Assembly (NCBI GenBank): GCA_011049715.1
Contig: DRHF01000335.1
Span: forward strand, 1 to 45,554
Origin: Desulfobacterales bacterium
GTDB taxonomy: Bacteria > Desulfobacterota > Desulfobacteria > Desulfobacterales > UBA2156
Length of the DNA: 45,554 bases
Reading direction: 5' to 3'
Within the stretch, counting starts at the first letter, position 1; every line of letters starts with the position of its first letter. Shown here one piece after another: positions 24,947-32,593 of this stretch. The notes beneath the pieces were generated by a model that worked only from the letters and a program-made list of their open reading frames with translations, was not told where the DNA came from and did no database searches. The position numbers were made by a program, and so were the translations under genes.

Positions 24947-25525
24947 TTATCTTAGGCCGTCCTCCATTTTGGCTTCCTCCTTCTTGAGCCCGCCAATACG
25001 GGGATGGGGCCTTCCACAAACGGTGACGACCAGAGCGACCACAATTTCGTCTGCCATCGGAGCATCGTCGATTCTGATCGCCATTGCATCAAAATGAGAC
25101 CGGACAAATGCCGCGTCCTTAAAATTGATCGGCACATCAATCTCGGTTCCCATTCCGCCTATTTTCTTTGCTGAAGGAATCAGGGACTTTCCGCCACCGA
25201 CGGCGTCCCGAAAGGGTTTTCCCAGCTTTGGGTGGAGAATGGCTGCTGCATGTTCCCGCTCTCCGTTTTCCCCGACAATCGCCGCCTTTCCGTAACTTTC
25301 GGCCTTTTCAGGCAAAATACCCAATGCATCCACCGCTCTTTTACCGAGGATGCCCCCCAATACATCTCCGATATCGATCAACGGTGTCAAATCCTCAACA
25401 AATTTTCCTGCACATGGATTTTTTACCACGGCGATGGCGGCTGCTCTTTTGCCTGGGGGCTTCATTTGACGGCCCCCATCCGAGTGGATCTCCTCCAATA
25501 TGGTCACATATTTTCTGATTTCCAT
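24947..25525 (-). CDS. AA_synth ('amino acid synthesis') family protein
   Basis: A 192-residue cytosolic protein matching the family named 'amino acid synthesis' (PF06684), which has no established biochemistry. Recognisable stretches are IRKYVTILEEIHSDGG at the start, AAIAVVKNPCAGKF, the middle AIVGENGEREHAAAILHPKLG and the C-terminal VALVVTVCGRPHPRIGG. The ATG at 25525 is eight bases after GGAGAG. It is the last gene of the pncA-like/ena/hnr operon, 26 bp after the UPF0280 gene. Its repeated placement beside such genes in other bacteria is my recollection and not shown here. Confidence 0.75.
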   Translation of the reverse strand: MEIRKYVTILEEIHSDGGRQMKPPGKRAAAIAVVKNPCAGKFVEDLTPLIDIGDVLGGILGKRAVDALGILPEKAESYGKAAIVGENGEREHAAAILHPKLGKPFRDAVGGGKSLIPSAKKIGGMGTEIDVPINFKDAAFVRSHFDAMAIRIDDAPMADEIVVALVVTVCGRPHPRIGGLKKEEAKMEDGLR

Positions 25526-25551
25526 CAATTATCTCTCCTTTCCGAAATTGG

Positions 25552-26403
25552 TTATTCCACGAGACATTTATGAAAAAAGTCAGTCATGGCGACTTTTCCT
25601 TGAACAGCGACCAATGCCCCGAGAATAATGCCTTTGTTTGTCAACTCTTCTGCCCTTTTGATTGCCCTGGAAATAGACAAAGATTTTTTATCTTCATTTA
25701 AAGGCCCTACTTTTATCGTTACATTGAGTCCGGGAATGTCTGTGTTGGGATCGATCTCCTCTGATGGAACCTGGATTACATGGGGATCCTCTATATAGCT
25801 TGCATTAGCAACGTCTGTGGCCGCCGCATCCGCTAAAGAGGCGTTTCGGGCAATAACAGTGGCTGCCGAAGCGATACCCCTGGTAAGACTCCGGCCCCCC
25901 AAACCGCTCGTGGTCACCCCCCAGGAGGAGGAACGAGAATCGAGGGATAGGACATTGGATATCTCTTGTTTGTCGATTTCCTGTCGTATCCCGACTGTTA
26001 CGGATGCCTCTCTTTCAAGCCTCACAGCCACATCACCGCCATTGTCGACTACCACTTTGGTCATCCCGCGGTTGTAAAGAAAATCAGCAACCGCATCTGC
26101 AATCGTTCCGGCAACCGCAGCCATGGGCGTGAGATTCTGATTTCCAACAGCCTGTACGCTCCGGATCATTTTAATGGCGATCGGATCTTTCAAATCAGCC
26201 GGCATCCTTGGAAACCTTTTACCTAAAAACCGTTTCAGCCGGGCGAGCCGTTCCAGATACGTAAAGGATTCCTCGGCAGCACGGACACTCATCTGTTGCT
26301 GCGGAACCTTCCCCACAAAGGCGGAGATAACCAGCCTCATGGGGCCAAACTCAGCTACAACATCGCCGCCCTCAAGTCGGCTGATCGATTGTTGGTATGG
26401 CAT
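25552..26403 (-). CDS. UPF0280-family (ApbE-like) protein
   Basis: A 283-residue protein of the UPF0280 family, related in fold to ApbE FAD:protein FMN transferases. Seen are KVVVDNGGDVAVRL (about 123-136), the TTSGLGGRS-TRGIASAATVIA region and ADAAATDVANASY, which parallel ApbE's nucleotide/metal site. It lacks a lipoprotein signal, so it is cytosolic. ATG 26403 is the likely start; a TTG at 26412 directly abuts the stop of the reductase gene. Gene position suggests it modifies or assembles the reductase just upstream, for example by placing a flavin. That is inference. Confidence 0.8.
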   Translation of the reverse strand: MPYQQSISRLEGGDVVAEFGPMRLVISAFVGKVPQQQMSVRAAEESFTYLERLARLKRFLGKRFPRMPADLKDPIAIKMIRSVQAVGNQNLTPMAAVAGTIADAVADFLYNRGMTKVVVDNGGDVAVRLEREASVTVGIRQEIDKQEISNVLSLDSRSSSWGVTTSGLGGRSLTRGIASAATVIARNASLADAAATDVANASYIEDPHVIQVPSEEIDPNTDIPGLNVTIKVGPLNEDKKSLSISRAIKRAEELTNKGIILGALVAVQGKVAMTDFFHKCLVE

Positions 26404-26412
26404 CTTTTTCAA

Positions 26413-27933
26413 TCAGTCAACCGCTGCGAGCGGCTCTTTTGCAGTAAACGGCCTCATGGCATGGAGGTGTCCCCCCATTTGCTTGTAATCCTTCAGCTTC
26501 ATGGTGTATTCGATCGGACAAATGGTCGCCGGAGTCGGTGTCCAGTAAAACGCATTAGCCTTGACCCGGCCAACATCGACCATAAAATTGATTCCACCGC
26601 CGGGCAGCACAAAGGTCGGCGCACCACCTACGCTTAGATGGGCGGTCCCCCGATGAACGGCATGGGTCAGTTTTAACGGATAACGTACCACACCGGCCCG
26701 GGCGCTTCCGCCCGTACCTCCGGTATATATACCTGAAACAAGAGAGGGCTCACAGCTGGCGGAGATGGTACTCAACGCCTTTTTGGCCTGATTCGAAAGC
26801 GGTATTTTGCGGAGACTGAAATCCTCGACAATTTCAAACAGGCCGGCGTTTTGACCTGTTGTCTCGGTGATCAGGATGCGCATACCGATTCGGGCGGTAT
26901 TTCGGTCGATTTCAGATATCACATCTAAGGGTTGGATGATGGATGTTCCCCCCCAACCTTCCCCATGGTCGCCAAAGTAGCGGCCCGGGGTGCTCTGCCG
27001 GAATTTCAATTTGATTCCCGAGGGTTTTGCGCCGACAAATCGGCCGGTCGCATGCTCGCTCATCAAACCTGTAAAGTGAGAATCCAGGATAATGACCTCA
27101 TCCGCCGACTCCTGCAAAAGAGGTGCAAAGAGGCCCAAGGTGGCGCTCCCACAGCCCACCCTCATGTTATCCGGTGTTTGACCGTTGATGATCGGCGCCT
27201 GGCCCACTTTCACCTCAATCATACCGCCTTGATCTATTTTCAATCTAACCTCTTTTTTATTGGCGATATCGGTGATAGTTCTGGCCACCAGTAGACCGTC
27301 TTTCCCGGTTAAAAGGTTCACACCGCCGATGGAGATCATCTTGGAGCCGTATTGCTCGGTCACCAGCATTCCAACCTTTCTTTTGCCTACCCGTACAGGC
27401 GCCCCCTCATCTCCAATTCGGATATCTGTATCGATCTTCACCGTAATGCCGCTGTAACTCAGCGGAGCCTCCGTCACCACTGTAACCACATCCACATCCA
27501 TCTGTTTCCCCTTGACGATGACGGGGGCAGGTTTGGCGTCCGGATAAGTCGTTCCGGCGCCTATGGCTGTGATCAGAGGCCGTCGGATTGCTTCCGAAGG
27601 ATCATCCGGCCCCACCACATCCGCCACATCGGTATAGGTGTGAAGCGGGGTGATCCTTTCGAGGCTTTCATTGACATTTTTGTACCGATGGCATGATCCG
27701 ATAAACCCAGGTTTAATCCGGCATCCGATGGGACACGCCTCGCACTGGATTGCCCCGGCGGTGGGTGTTGTTTCACATACCAGAGCTTCCGCTTCGCACA
27801 CCATGATGCATGCACCGCAGTCCGTACATTTTTCATCGATAACCGCTTTTTTCTTGACCAGGCGAACGGCTGCAACCGGACAATCCCTGACGCAAAAGGC
27901 GCAACCGGTACATTTTTTCAGATCAACTTTCAT
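26413..27933 (-). CDS. hnr: 6-hydroxynicotinate reductase-like iron-sulfur protein
   Basis: A 506-residue cytosolic protein. The N-terminus is a two-cluster ferredoxin domain: C8-x2-C11-x2-C14-x3-C18 and C36-x2-C39-x2-C42-x3-C46. A further C63-x2-C66-x3-C70-x9-C80 set may bind another cluster. The remaining ~400 residues match, from memory of the family, 6-hydroxynicotinate reductase of Eubacterium barkeri, which reduces 6-hydroxynicotinate to 1,4,5,6-tetrahydro-6-oxonicotinate with ferredoxin. The enamidase gene 53 bp upstream encodes the next enzyme in that pathway, which strongly supports the call. The reaction in this organism is not proven, and relatives may reduce other N-heterocycles. 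Confidence 0.8.
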   Translation of the reverse strand: MKVDLKKCTGCAFCVRDCPVAAVRLVKKKAVIDEKCTDCGACIMVCEAEALVCETTPTAGAIQCEACPIGCRIKPGFIGSCHRYKNVNESLERITPLHTYTDVADVVGPDDPSEAIRRPLITAIGAGTTYPDAKPAPVIVKGKQMDVDVVTVVTEAPLSYSGITVKIDTDIRIGDEGAPVRVGKRKVGMLVTEQYGSKMISIGGVNLLTGKDGLLVARTITDIANKKEVRLKIDQGGMIEVKVGQAPIINGQTPDNMRVGCGSATLGLFAPLLQESADEVIILDSHFTGLMSEHATGRFVGAKPSGIKLKFRQSTPGRYFGDHGEGWGGTSIIQPLDVISEIDRNTARIGMRILITETTGQNAGLFEIVEDFSLRKIPLSNQAKKALSTISASCEPSLVSGIYTGGTGGSARAGVVRYPLKLTHAVHRGTAHLSVGGAPTFVLPGGGINFMVDVGRVKANAFYWTPTPATICPIEYTMKLKDYKQMGGHLHAMRPFTAKEPLAAVD

Positions 27934-27986
27934 TTAAAGCTTTCTCAAAAAAAAATCGGTTCGTATAACAATCACTAGCACGTTCA

Positions 27987-29153
27987 CTAATTTTTATACA
28001 CAACTGGTGCGGTCTTGGGTGGCGGCGTATTTCTGCTTTTGGAAACCACGATTTCTCCATCCACCAGGACCACGGCAACCGCAGGGACATCTCCTGCTTC
28101 AATTGCCGCCAGCGCGTCTCTTCCCACAGACCCCATGGGCGTATCCATGATCACCACATCCGCTTCGGATCCTGTCCGGATAAAACCCCGATTGAGTTTA
28201 TACACTCGTGCGGTGTTGCCTGTGGCCATGCAGACGGCCTGTTCCGGTTTGATCGGTGTCAGACCGGCAAGAAGATTCATCACCCGAAGCACCCCCAAAG
28301 GTACAACTCCGGTACCTGAAGGGGCGTCATTTCCAATGATAACCCGATATAATGCCCCATGCTCAGCAATAAGTCGAGCAGCTTCAACCATTATCTTGGG
28401 ATTCCCGCAGTGAACCATTTCAAGAACGATATTCGTTTCAGTGACCAGTTTATTTACTTCTTCAATGGAGACCGCTGTGGGGCCGCCATTGATATGAGAT
28501 GCAATGTCCGGGGCCATTTTGATGACTTCTACCGCCGTGACCGTGCTGGATCCGGGAATTGAAGTTCCCCCGGTGTGCATCATGACCGTCATGCCATATT
28601 TTTTTGCCCATCTAACCATAGGTCCGGCTTCCTCGACCGTCTTGGCGGATCCCAGTCCAATTTCACCCACAATTCTGACACCTTCGGCTGCCATTTCCTG
28701 AAAATCTTCCTCCACCAACCCCTTTTCGAGGATCACAGCGCCCCCTTCCACCTTGGCACCCCCCGGTCTGAAGTTGGCATAAGATTTTGATGCTAAAATG
28801 GCAAGGGCCTTTGTGCCGGCAGGATCTTTGGGTCTTCCCTGAAGGTGAACCTCCCCAGCGGATATGAAGGTCGTGACACCGCCATGAAGTTCGCTTTCGA
28901 GAAATCCGGTTTGATTCTGCCTGGGGGTAAAGTCTCCCAATAATGGATGACAATGGGAATCGATCAGTCCGGGCGTTACAGTTGTTCCCTTGCAATCGAT
29001 GATTACCTGGGCCTTTTTTTCATCCATTTCAACCAAATGTCCCACTTTTTGGATCATACCTTCCTCAATCCATAGCGCATCTGCCTGAAGGATGGGTTCT
29101 TCAATGTTGCCACTCACCAGTCTACCGATGTTTTTGAGTAGCACTTTTGGCAT
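27987..29153 (-). CDS. ena: enamidase-type amidohydrolase
   Basis: A 388-residue amidohydrolase-superfamily enzyme close to E. barkeri enamidase, which opens 1,4,5,6-tetrahydro-6-oxonicotinate to 2-formylglutarate and ammonia. It has the HxH metal pair H67/H69 in GLIDSHCHPLLGDF, the family-typical ELHGGVTTFISAGE segment, MMHTGG and SHINGGP histidines, and IGNDAPSG for the catalytic aspartate. A short beta-sandwich is formed by both termini (LLKNIGRLVSGN; ADVVIMDTP). ATG 29153 is eight bases after AAGGAGG. The genes for nicotinamidase (15 bp gap) and 6-hydroxynicotinate reductase flank it, giving consecutive pathway steps. Confidence 0.85.
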   Translation of the reverse strand: MPKVLLKNIGRLVSGNIEEPILQADALWIEEGMIQKVGHLVEMDEKKAQVIIDCKGTTVTPGLIDSHCHPLLGDFTPRQNQTGFLESELHGGVTTFISAGEVHLQGRPKDPAGTKALAILASKSYANFRPGGAKVEGGAVILEKGLVEEDFQEMAAEGVRIVGEIGLGSAKTVEEAGPMVRWAKKYGMTVMMHTGGTSIPGSSTVTAVEVIKMAPDIASHINGGPTAVSIEEVNKLVTETNIVLEMVHCGNPKIMVEAARLIAEHGALYRVIIGNDAPSGTGVVPLGVLRVMNLLAGLTPIKPEQAVCMATGNTARVYKLNRGFIRTGSEADVVIMDTPMGSVGRDALAAIEAGDVPAVAVVLVDGEIVVSKSRNTPPPKTAPVVYKN

Positions 29154-29171
29154 CACTATACCTCCTTATTC

Positions 29172-29810
29172 TTATCCTTTCGAGATTGTAACGCCCTTTG
29201 ACTCCATTTCCCGGATGGCACTATCGGATGTCTCAGGACTTAAGCCACGACAAAGATCCGCAAGAAGCTCAACCTGATACCCATGCTCTACAGCATGAAA
29301 AACAGTGGCTTTCACGCAGTAATCAGTTGCCAGACCGTAAATGATTAACTTCCTAATTCCATCCCGCCGCAAGAGGCGATCAAGGTCGGTTTTGTTGCCG
29401 CCATCATCAAGAAAACCGGAGTATGAATCAAATTTTGGATTTGTTCCTGTCTCAACTGTCTCAACGGGTCCTTTGATGTTAATCAGAATCTCAGCGCCAG
29501 GGGTGTTCTGGACACAGTGCGGAGGCCACATGACTTGGGTTCGTCCCTCTTCTATCTCAATTTCCTGAAAGGGTTTTGTGCCCGGATTGTTGGTGAAAAA
29601 GCTAACATGGTCCGCTGGATGCCAATCCTTAGTAAAATAAATCGGGAGTCCCTGCTCTTGAAACCGCCGGGTTGCCTTTCCGACCTCGTCAATATATTGA
29701 GCGTCCGCCCCGGGAACAGCCAAAGCGCCGGACTTCAATTCCGTGAAATCCGCCTGAACATCAACGACAATAACGCCGGTATTTTCAATTGAAAACGATT
29801 GTTCTGCCAT
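29172..29810 (-). CDS. nicotinamidase-like isochorismatase-superfamily hydrolase
   Basis: A 212-residue protein, collinear with E. coli-type PncA, which makes nicotinate from nicotinamide. Present are the catalytic aspartate (VVDVQADF), the metal ligands in KDWHPADH, the PPHCVQNT segment and the nucleophile cysteine in GLATDYCVKATV. The catalytic lysine, which in PncA precedes glycine in HKGxNPxxDSYSxF, is replaced by threonine: ETGTNPKFDSYSGF. Activity on nicotinamide is therefore uncertain; a changed substrate or mechanism is possible. ATG 29810 is chosen because GGAGG lies six bases before it, while the ATG two codons upstream touches the GGAGG. It is the first gene of the five-gene operon. 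Confidence 0.82.
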   Translation of the reverse strand: MAEQSFSIENTGVIVVDVQADFTELKSGALAVPGADAQYIDEVGKATRRFQEQGLPIYFTKDWHPADHVSFFTNNPGTKPFQEIEIEEGRTQVMWPPHCVQNTPGAEILINIKGPVETVETGTNPKFDSYSGFLDDGGNKTDLDRLLRRDGIRKLIIYGLATDYCVKATVFHAVEHGYQVELLADLCRGLSPETSDSAIREMESKGVTISKG

Positions 29811-29844
29811 GGGCATCCTCCGTTGTTTTATTACTAAAGTAACG

Positions 29845-29901
29845 TGATAAAAATTCCCTTTGTCGGCTGGAAAGTATAGGGTAACGTGCCTTTTGTGTCA
29901 A
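29845..29901 (-). promoter_or_regulatory. promoter and candidate operator of the nicotinate operon
   Basis: On the minus strand, TTGACA (29901-29896), a 17-bp spacer ending in CCC, then TATACT (29878-29873). About ten bases later, where transcription should begin, lies AAAGGGAATTTTTATCA (29861-29845). The same arrangement and box occur before the Liv operon at 39139-39085. The leader to the ATG would be about 56 nt. Confidence 0.7.
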
Positions 29902-29926
29902 GCGAGAATAGCGTCGCCTCGTGTGG

Positions 29927-30010
29927 TTGACAAACGAGACAAAGAAATTTAAAGTCATTGTTAAAAAAGAAGGGATAACAGAAACGATAGGTTCGATATC
30001 GTTTGTTATT
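29927..30010 (+). promoter_or_regulatory. divergent promoter and inverted-repeat operator for the iron-sulfur/cupredoxin operon
   Basis: TTGACA (29927-29932), a 17-bp spacer and TAAAGT (29950-29955) form a good promoter reading away from the nicotinamidase gene. Downstream lies a perfect inverted repeat AAACGATA (29982-29989) - 7 bp - TATCGTTT (29997-30004), flanked on both sides by ATAAC/GTTAT with a one-to-two base offset. It looks like a repressor site in the leader. Confidence 0.6.
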
Positions 30011-30068
30011 TGAGATAGATTGTTCCAATATTTAATACTGCGACTGTTAAGGAAGGGGAAGATAGGTG

Positions 30069-31586
30069 ATGAGTACTCTAATGATTCCGGGTGTACCGAC
30101 CTATCTCTATTATATTTCCGTATTTTTTGTAATGATCATCTCCTTTTTCCTGTTTGTAAAATTTCCTTCGAGTAAAAGAAACCCTTCGCATTATAGAACC
30201 CTCGATTTGTTACAATGGCGATGGATTGAACGATGGGCTAAATCAGGGATATTTCAGGCTATTGTGAGGCTTCTGGTCGCTTTCTTGTTTGTGATGGTAA
30301 TTCTCACCGGCCTATTCGGTATTCAGGATTCAGGAAAAAATCTCTCCACTATTTTGACCTGGGTTATATGGTGGATAGTTCTTGTATTGTTCATCCTTTT
30401 CGCCGGCAAACTATGGTGTTATCTCTGTCCCTGGGATGCGATAGCCACCTGGATTGATAAACTGCATTTATGGAAAGTAAAGAAGAGTATATTTTCGCTG
30501 GAGAAGAGGTGGCCTAGGAAATTGCGGAATATCTACTTGGCCACGTTTTTGTTTTTGGTGTTAACCTGGCTGGAATTGGGGTGGGGCGTGACCACAAAAC
30601 CGGCCATCACCGCATATTTGGCTTTGCTCATGTTGTTTTTGACTATCTTTTCCATTGTGGTATTTGACCGGAAATCTTTTTGCCGTTACGGCTGTCTGAT
30701 TGGGAGAATAAGTGGTCTGTATGCACTTATTGCCCCCATAGAGGTTCGCTCTCGAGCAAAGAGCGTTTGTGCCTCATGCAAAACAAAAGATTGTTTTAAG
30801 GGTAATGCAAAGGGCTATGGTTGCCCCACTTATGAATATTTGGGGAAGATGGAGAAAAACACTTACTGCATCATGTGTATGGAATGTATAAGGTCTTGCG
30901 AAAAAGAGAATGTAGCCATTAATATTCGCCCCTTTGGCGTCGACCTCTTAAAAGTACACCAGGCTCAAGAAGATGAAGCTGCGCTTTTGCTTGTTATGCT
31001 GGCGATGACCTCTTTTCACGGATTGACTATGACACCGCTCTGGTTTGCTTGGACAGGGTGGTTGGAAGAATGGTTTGGTGTCGGGTATATGGCTGCTTTT
31101 ACTATTGGGATGATTGCTTCTCTAATTGTTGTGCCGCTTTTTTATTTTCTAGTGATGGTGGTCACATGGATAGTCCTGGAGAAAACGATTTCTTTTATGG
31201 AACTGATTCTAAAAACCGCCTATGTTTTCCTTCCGATTGCGCTCTTTTACCACTTGGCACACAATGTTATGCACTTTGCTATGGAAGGGGAAAAAATTGT
31301 TTCAGTCGTTTCTGATCCCTTTAATTGGGGGTGGAATCTGTTCGGCACTGCTCTCAGACCTGTTGGACCATTGATGTCCATTTATACTGTATGGTATCTA
31401 CAAGTGTTCTTCATAATCATCGGACATGTTTGGTCGTTATATATCGGTCATCGTGTCGCCATACACCTTTATGAATCCAAAAAATCTTTAAAGGCTGAAT
31501 TCCCCATGGTGGTGGCCGTGATTGTATATTCTCTAATCAGCCTTTATCTTGTTGCTCAACCAATGGAAATGAGATCGAGCATGTAA
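30069..31586 (+). CDS. membrane polyferredoxin (NapH/NosR/CcoG-like iron-sulfur protein)
   Basis: A 505-residue inner-membrane protein with about ten hydrophobic segments. Cysteine sites are LWCYLCPWD (C117, C120), FCRYGCLIG (C205, C209), C234-x2-C237-x4-C242-x9-CP252 and a classical C267-x2-C270-x2-C273-x3-C277 between membrane segments. This pattern is that of NapH/NosR-type proteins, which pass electrons across or along the membrane via two [4Fe-4S] clusters. The N-terminal ~110 and C-terminal ~200 residues go beyond the usual NapH length. C-terminal YHLAHN and IGHVWSLYIGHR histidines could bind haem or metal. It heads an operon with a FixH-like protein and a cupredoxin-like lipoprotein. 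It is homologous along its length to the protein at 32594-34126. Confidence 0.78.
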   Translation: MSTLMIPGVPTYLYYISVFFVMIISFFLFVKFPSSKRNPSHYRTLDLLQWRWIERWAKSGIFQAIVRLLVAFLFVMVILTGLFGIQDSGKNLSTILTWVIWWIVLVLFILFAGKLWCYLCPWDAIATWIDKLHLWKVKKSIFSLEKRWPRKLRNIYLATFLFLVLTWLELGWGVTTKPAITAYLALLMLFLTIFSIVVFDRKSFCRYGCLIGRISGLYALIAPIEVRSRAKSVCASCKTKDCFKGNAKGYGCPTYEYLGKMEKNTYCIMCMECIRSCEKENVAINIRPFGVDLLKVHQAQEDEAALLLVMLAMTSFHGLTMTPLWFAWTGWLEEWFGVGYMAAFTIGMIASLIVVPLFYFLVMVVTWIVLEKTISFMELILKTAYVFLPIALFYHLAHNVMHFAMEGEKIVSVVSDPFNWGWNLFGTALRPVGPLMSIYTVWYLQVFFIIIGHVWSLYIGHRVAIHLYESKKSLKAEFPMVVAVIVYSLISLYLVAQPMEMRSSM

Positions 31587-31595
31587 GAGGATGGA

Positions 31596-32147
31596 ATGAA
31601 AGGATTGAAAGAGATATGGGGCCTTGTGCTCCCCTATTTTTTGGTAATATCTGTCCCTTGGGTTTTTTCTCATACCGACCCACCGGTGATGACACTTAAG
31701 ATCTATCCTGGCATGCCGACGGTAAGTGAAGAGGCAAAAATAAAGATAAATTTAAGAGGCTCCAATGCCGGCGTTCCTGTCCTAGGTGCTAAAATAAAAA
31801 TCGTTCTAACCGATCGTGATGGCAATCGACTCTATTTTAAGGTAAAACCTGGAGATAATGGGGGAGACTATTTGAGTACAATGGATTTGCCCAGGCCGGG
31901 TATGTGGAAGATGAGGATAGAAGTGAAACATCAAAATGAGTTGGATTTCCGCCACTACATGATACGTGTCATATCGTCTGATTCCGGACCTCAAAAGGTC
32001 ATGAAAGATGAAACCTTTCTCGCAATGGACAAAAAAGATGCGCATCAGCCAATTCCACCTCTATTGGTGGTAGAGGGATATGTCTTCCTCATACTTTTAC
32101 TTCTAGCGACGGTTAGCATTATAAAAAGAATTCAAGTTGGAAAGTAG
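31596..32147 (+). CDS. FixH/YtkA-like membrane-anchored extracytoplasmic protein
   Basis: A 183-residue protein with an N-terminal signal or anchor (LVLPYFLVISVPWVFS), an Ig-like beta domain (about 30-130: PPVMTLKIYPGMPTVSEEAKIKI, LGAKIKIVLTDRDGN, RPGMWKMRIEVKHQ) and a C-terminal membrane helix (VEGYVFLILLLLATVSII). This layout resembles YtkA/FixH-type proteins associated with metal delivery or oxidase assembly. The gene follows the polyferredoxin gene by 9 bp and precedes the cupredoxin-like gene by about 20 bp. A role in metal loading of that complex is inference. Confidence 0.6.
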   Translation: MKGLKEIWGLVLPYFLVISVPWVFSHTDPPVMTLKIYPGMPTVSEEAKIKINLRGSNAGVPVLGAKIKIVLTDRDGNRLYFKVKPGDNGGDYLSTMDLPRPGMWKMRIEVKHQNELDFRHYMIRVISSDSGPQKVMKDETFLAMDKKDAHQPIPPLLVVEGYVFLILLLLATVSIIKRIQVGK

Positions 32148-32167
32148 GTGAAATGGAGGTTTTGTCA

Positions 32168-32542
32168 ATGGCTTCGCGAAAGTTAGGTATGTACACACTG
32201 GTCCTTTCTGTGTTGTTAATGAGCTATCATGGGTGCCGCTTCAAAGAAAAGACCTTTAACATAGAAATCGAAAACCGCAAAGCCAAAGGCGGAATGGAAG
32301 TTATCCAAGTAAAGCAGGGAGAAATGGTAACTCTCTGGTGCACCACCGATGAGACAGCTATAATTCATCTCCATGGTTATAATATTGAGCACGTTGTCAA
32401 ACCGGGGAAATCCACGGTGTTCACTTTTAAAGCTTACGCCACCGGACGGTATCCCATTACCGCGCATAGTTTTGGCGAACCCATCCCCGGGAAACCACAG
32501 GAAGAAACGCCGCTTGTGTATTTGGAAGTGCTGCCACAGTGA
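32168..32542 (+). CDS. cupredoxin-like lipoprotein
   Basis: A 124-residue exported protein. The start at 32168 follows GGAGG by nine bases; an ATG 15 bases earlier is less good. The signal segment ends in a lipobox-like MSYHGC. The mature part has a cupredoxin-like beta fold: MEVIQVKQGEMVTLWCTTDE, IIHLHGYNIEHVVKPGKSTVFTF and GRYPITAHSFGEP. Histidines in HLHGY and TAHSF plus the cysteine in LWC could ligate copper, though the usual C-x-H-x-M loop is not evident. It probably exchanges electrons or metal with the membrane iron-sulfur protein of the same operon (inference). Confidence 0.65.
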   Translation: MASRKLGMYTLVLSVLLMSYHGCRFKEKTFNIEIENRKAKGGMEVIQVKQGEMVTLWCTTDETAIIHLHGYNIEHVVKPGKSTVFTFKAYATGRYPITAHSFGEPIPGKPQEETPLVYLEVLPQ

Positions 32543-32593
32543 GGAAGGTCACATGTAGGGGATCAACAAAGGGACGAAGGGAGGAATTACGAC

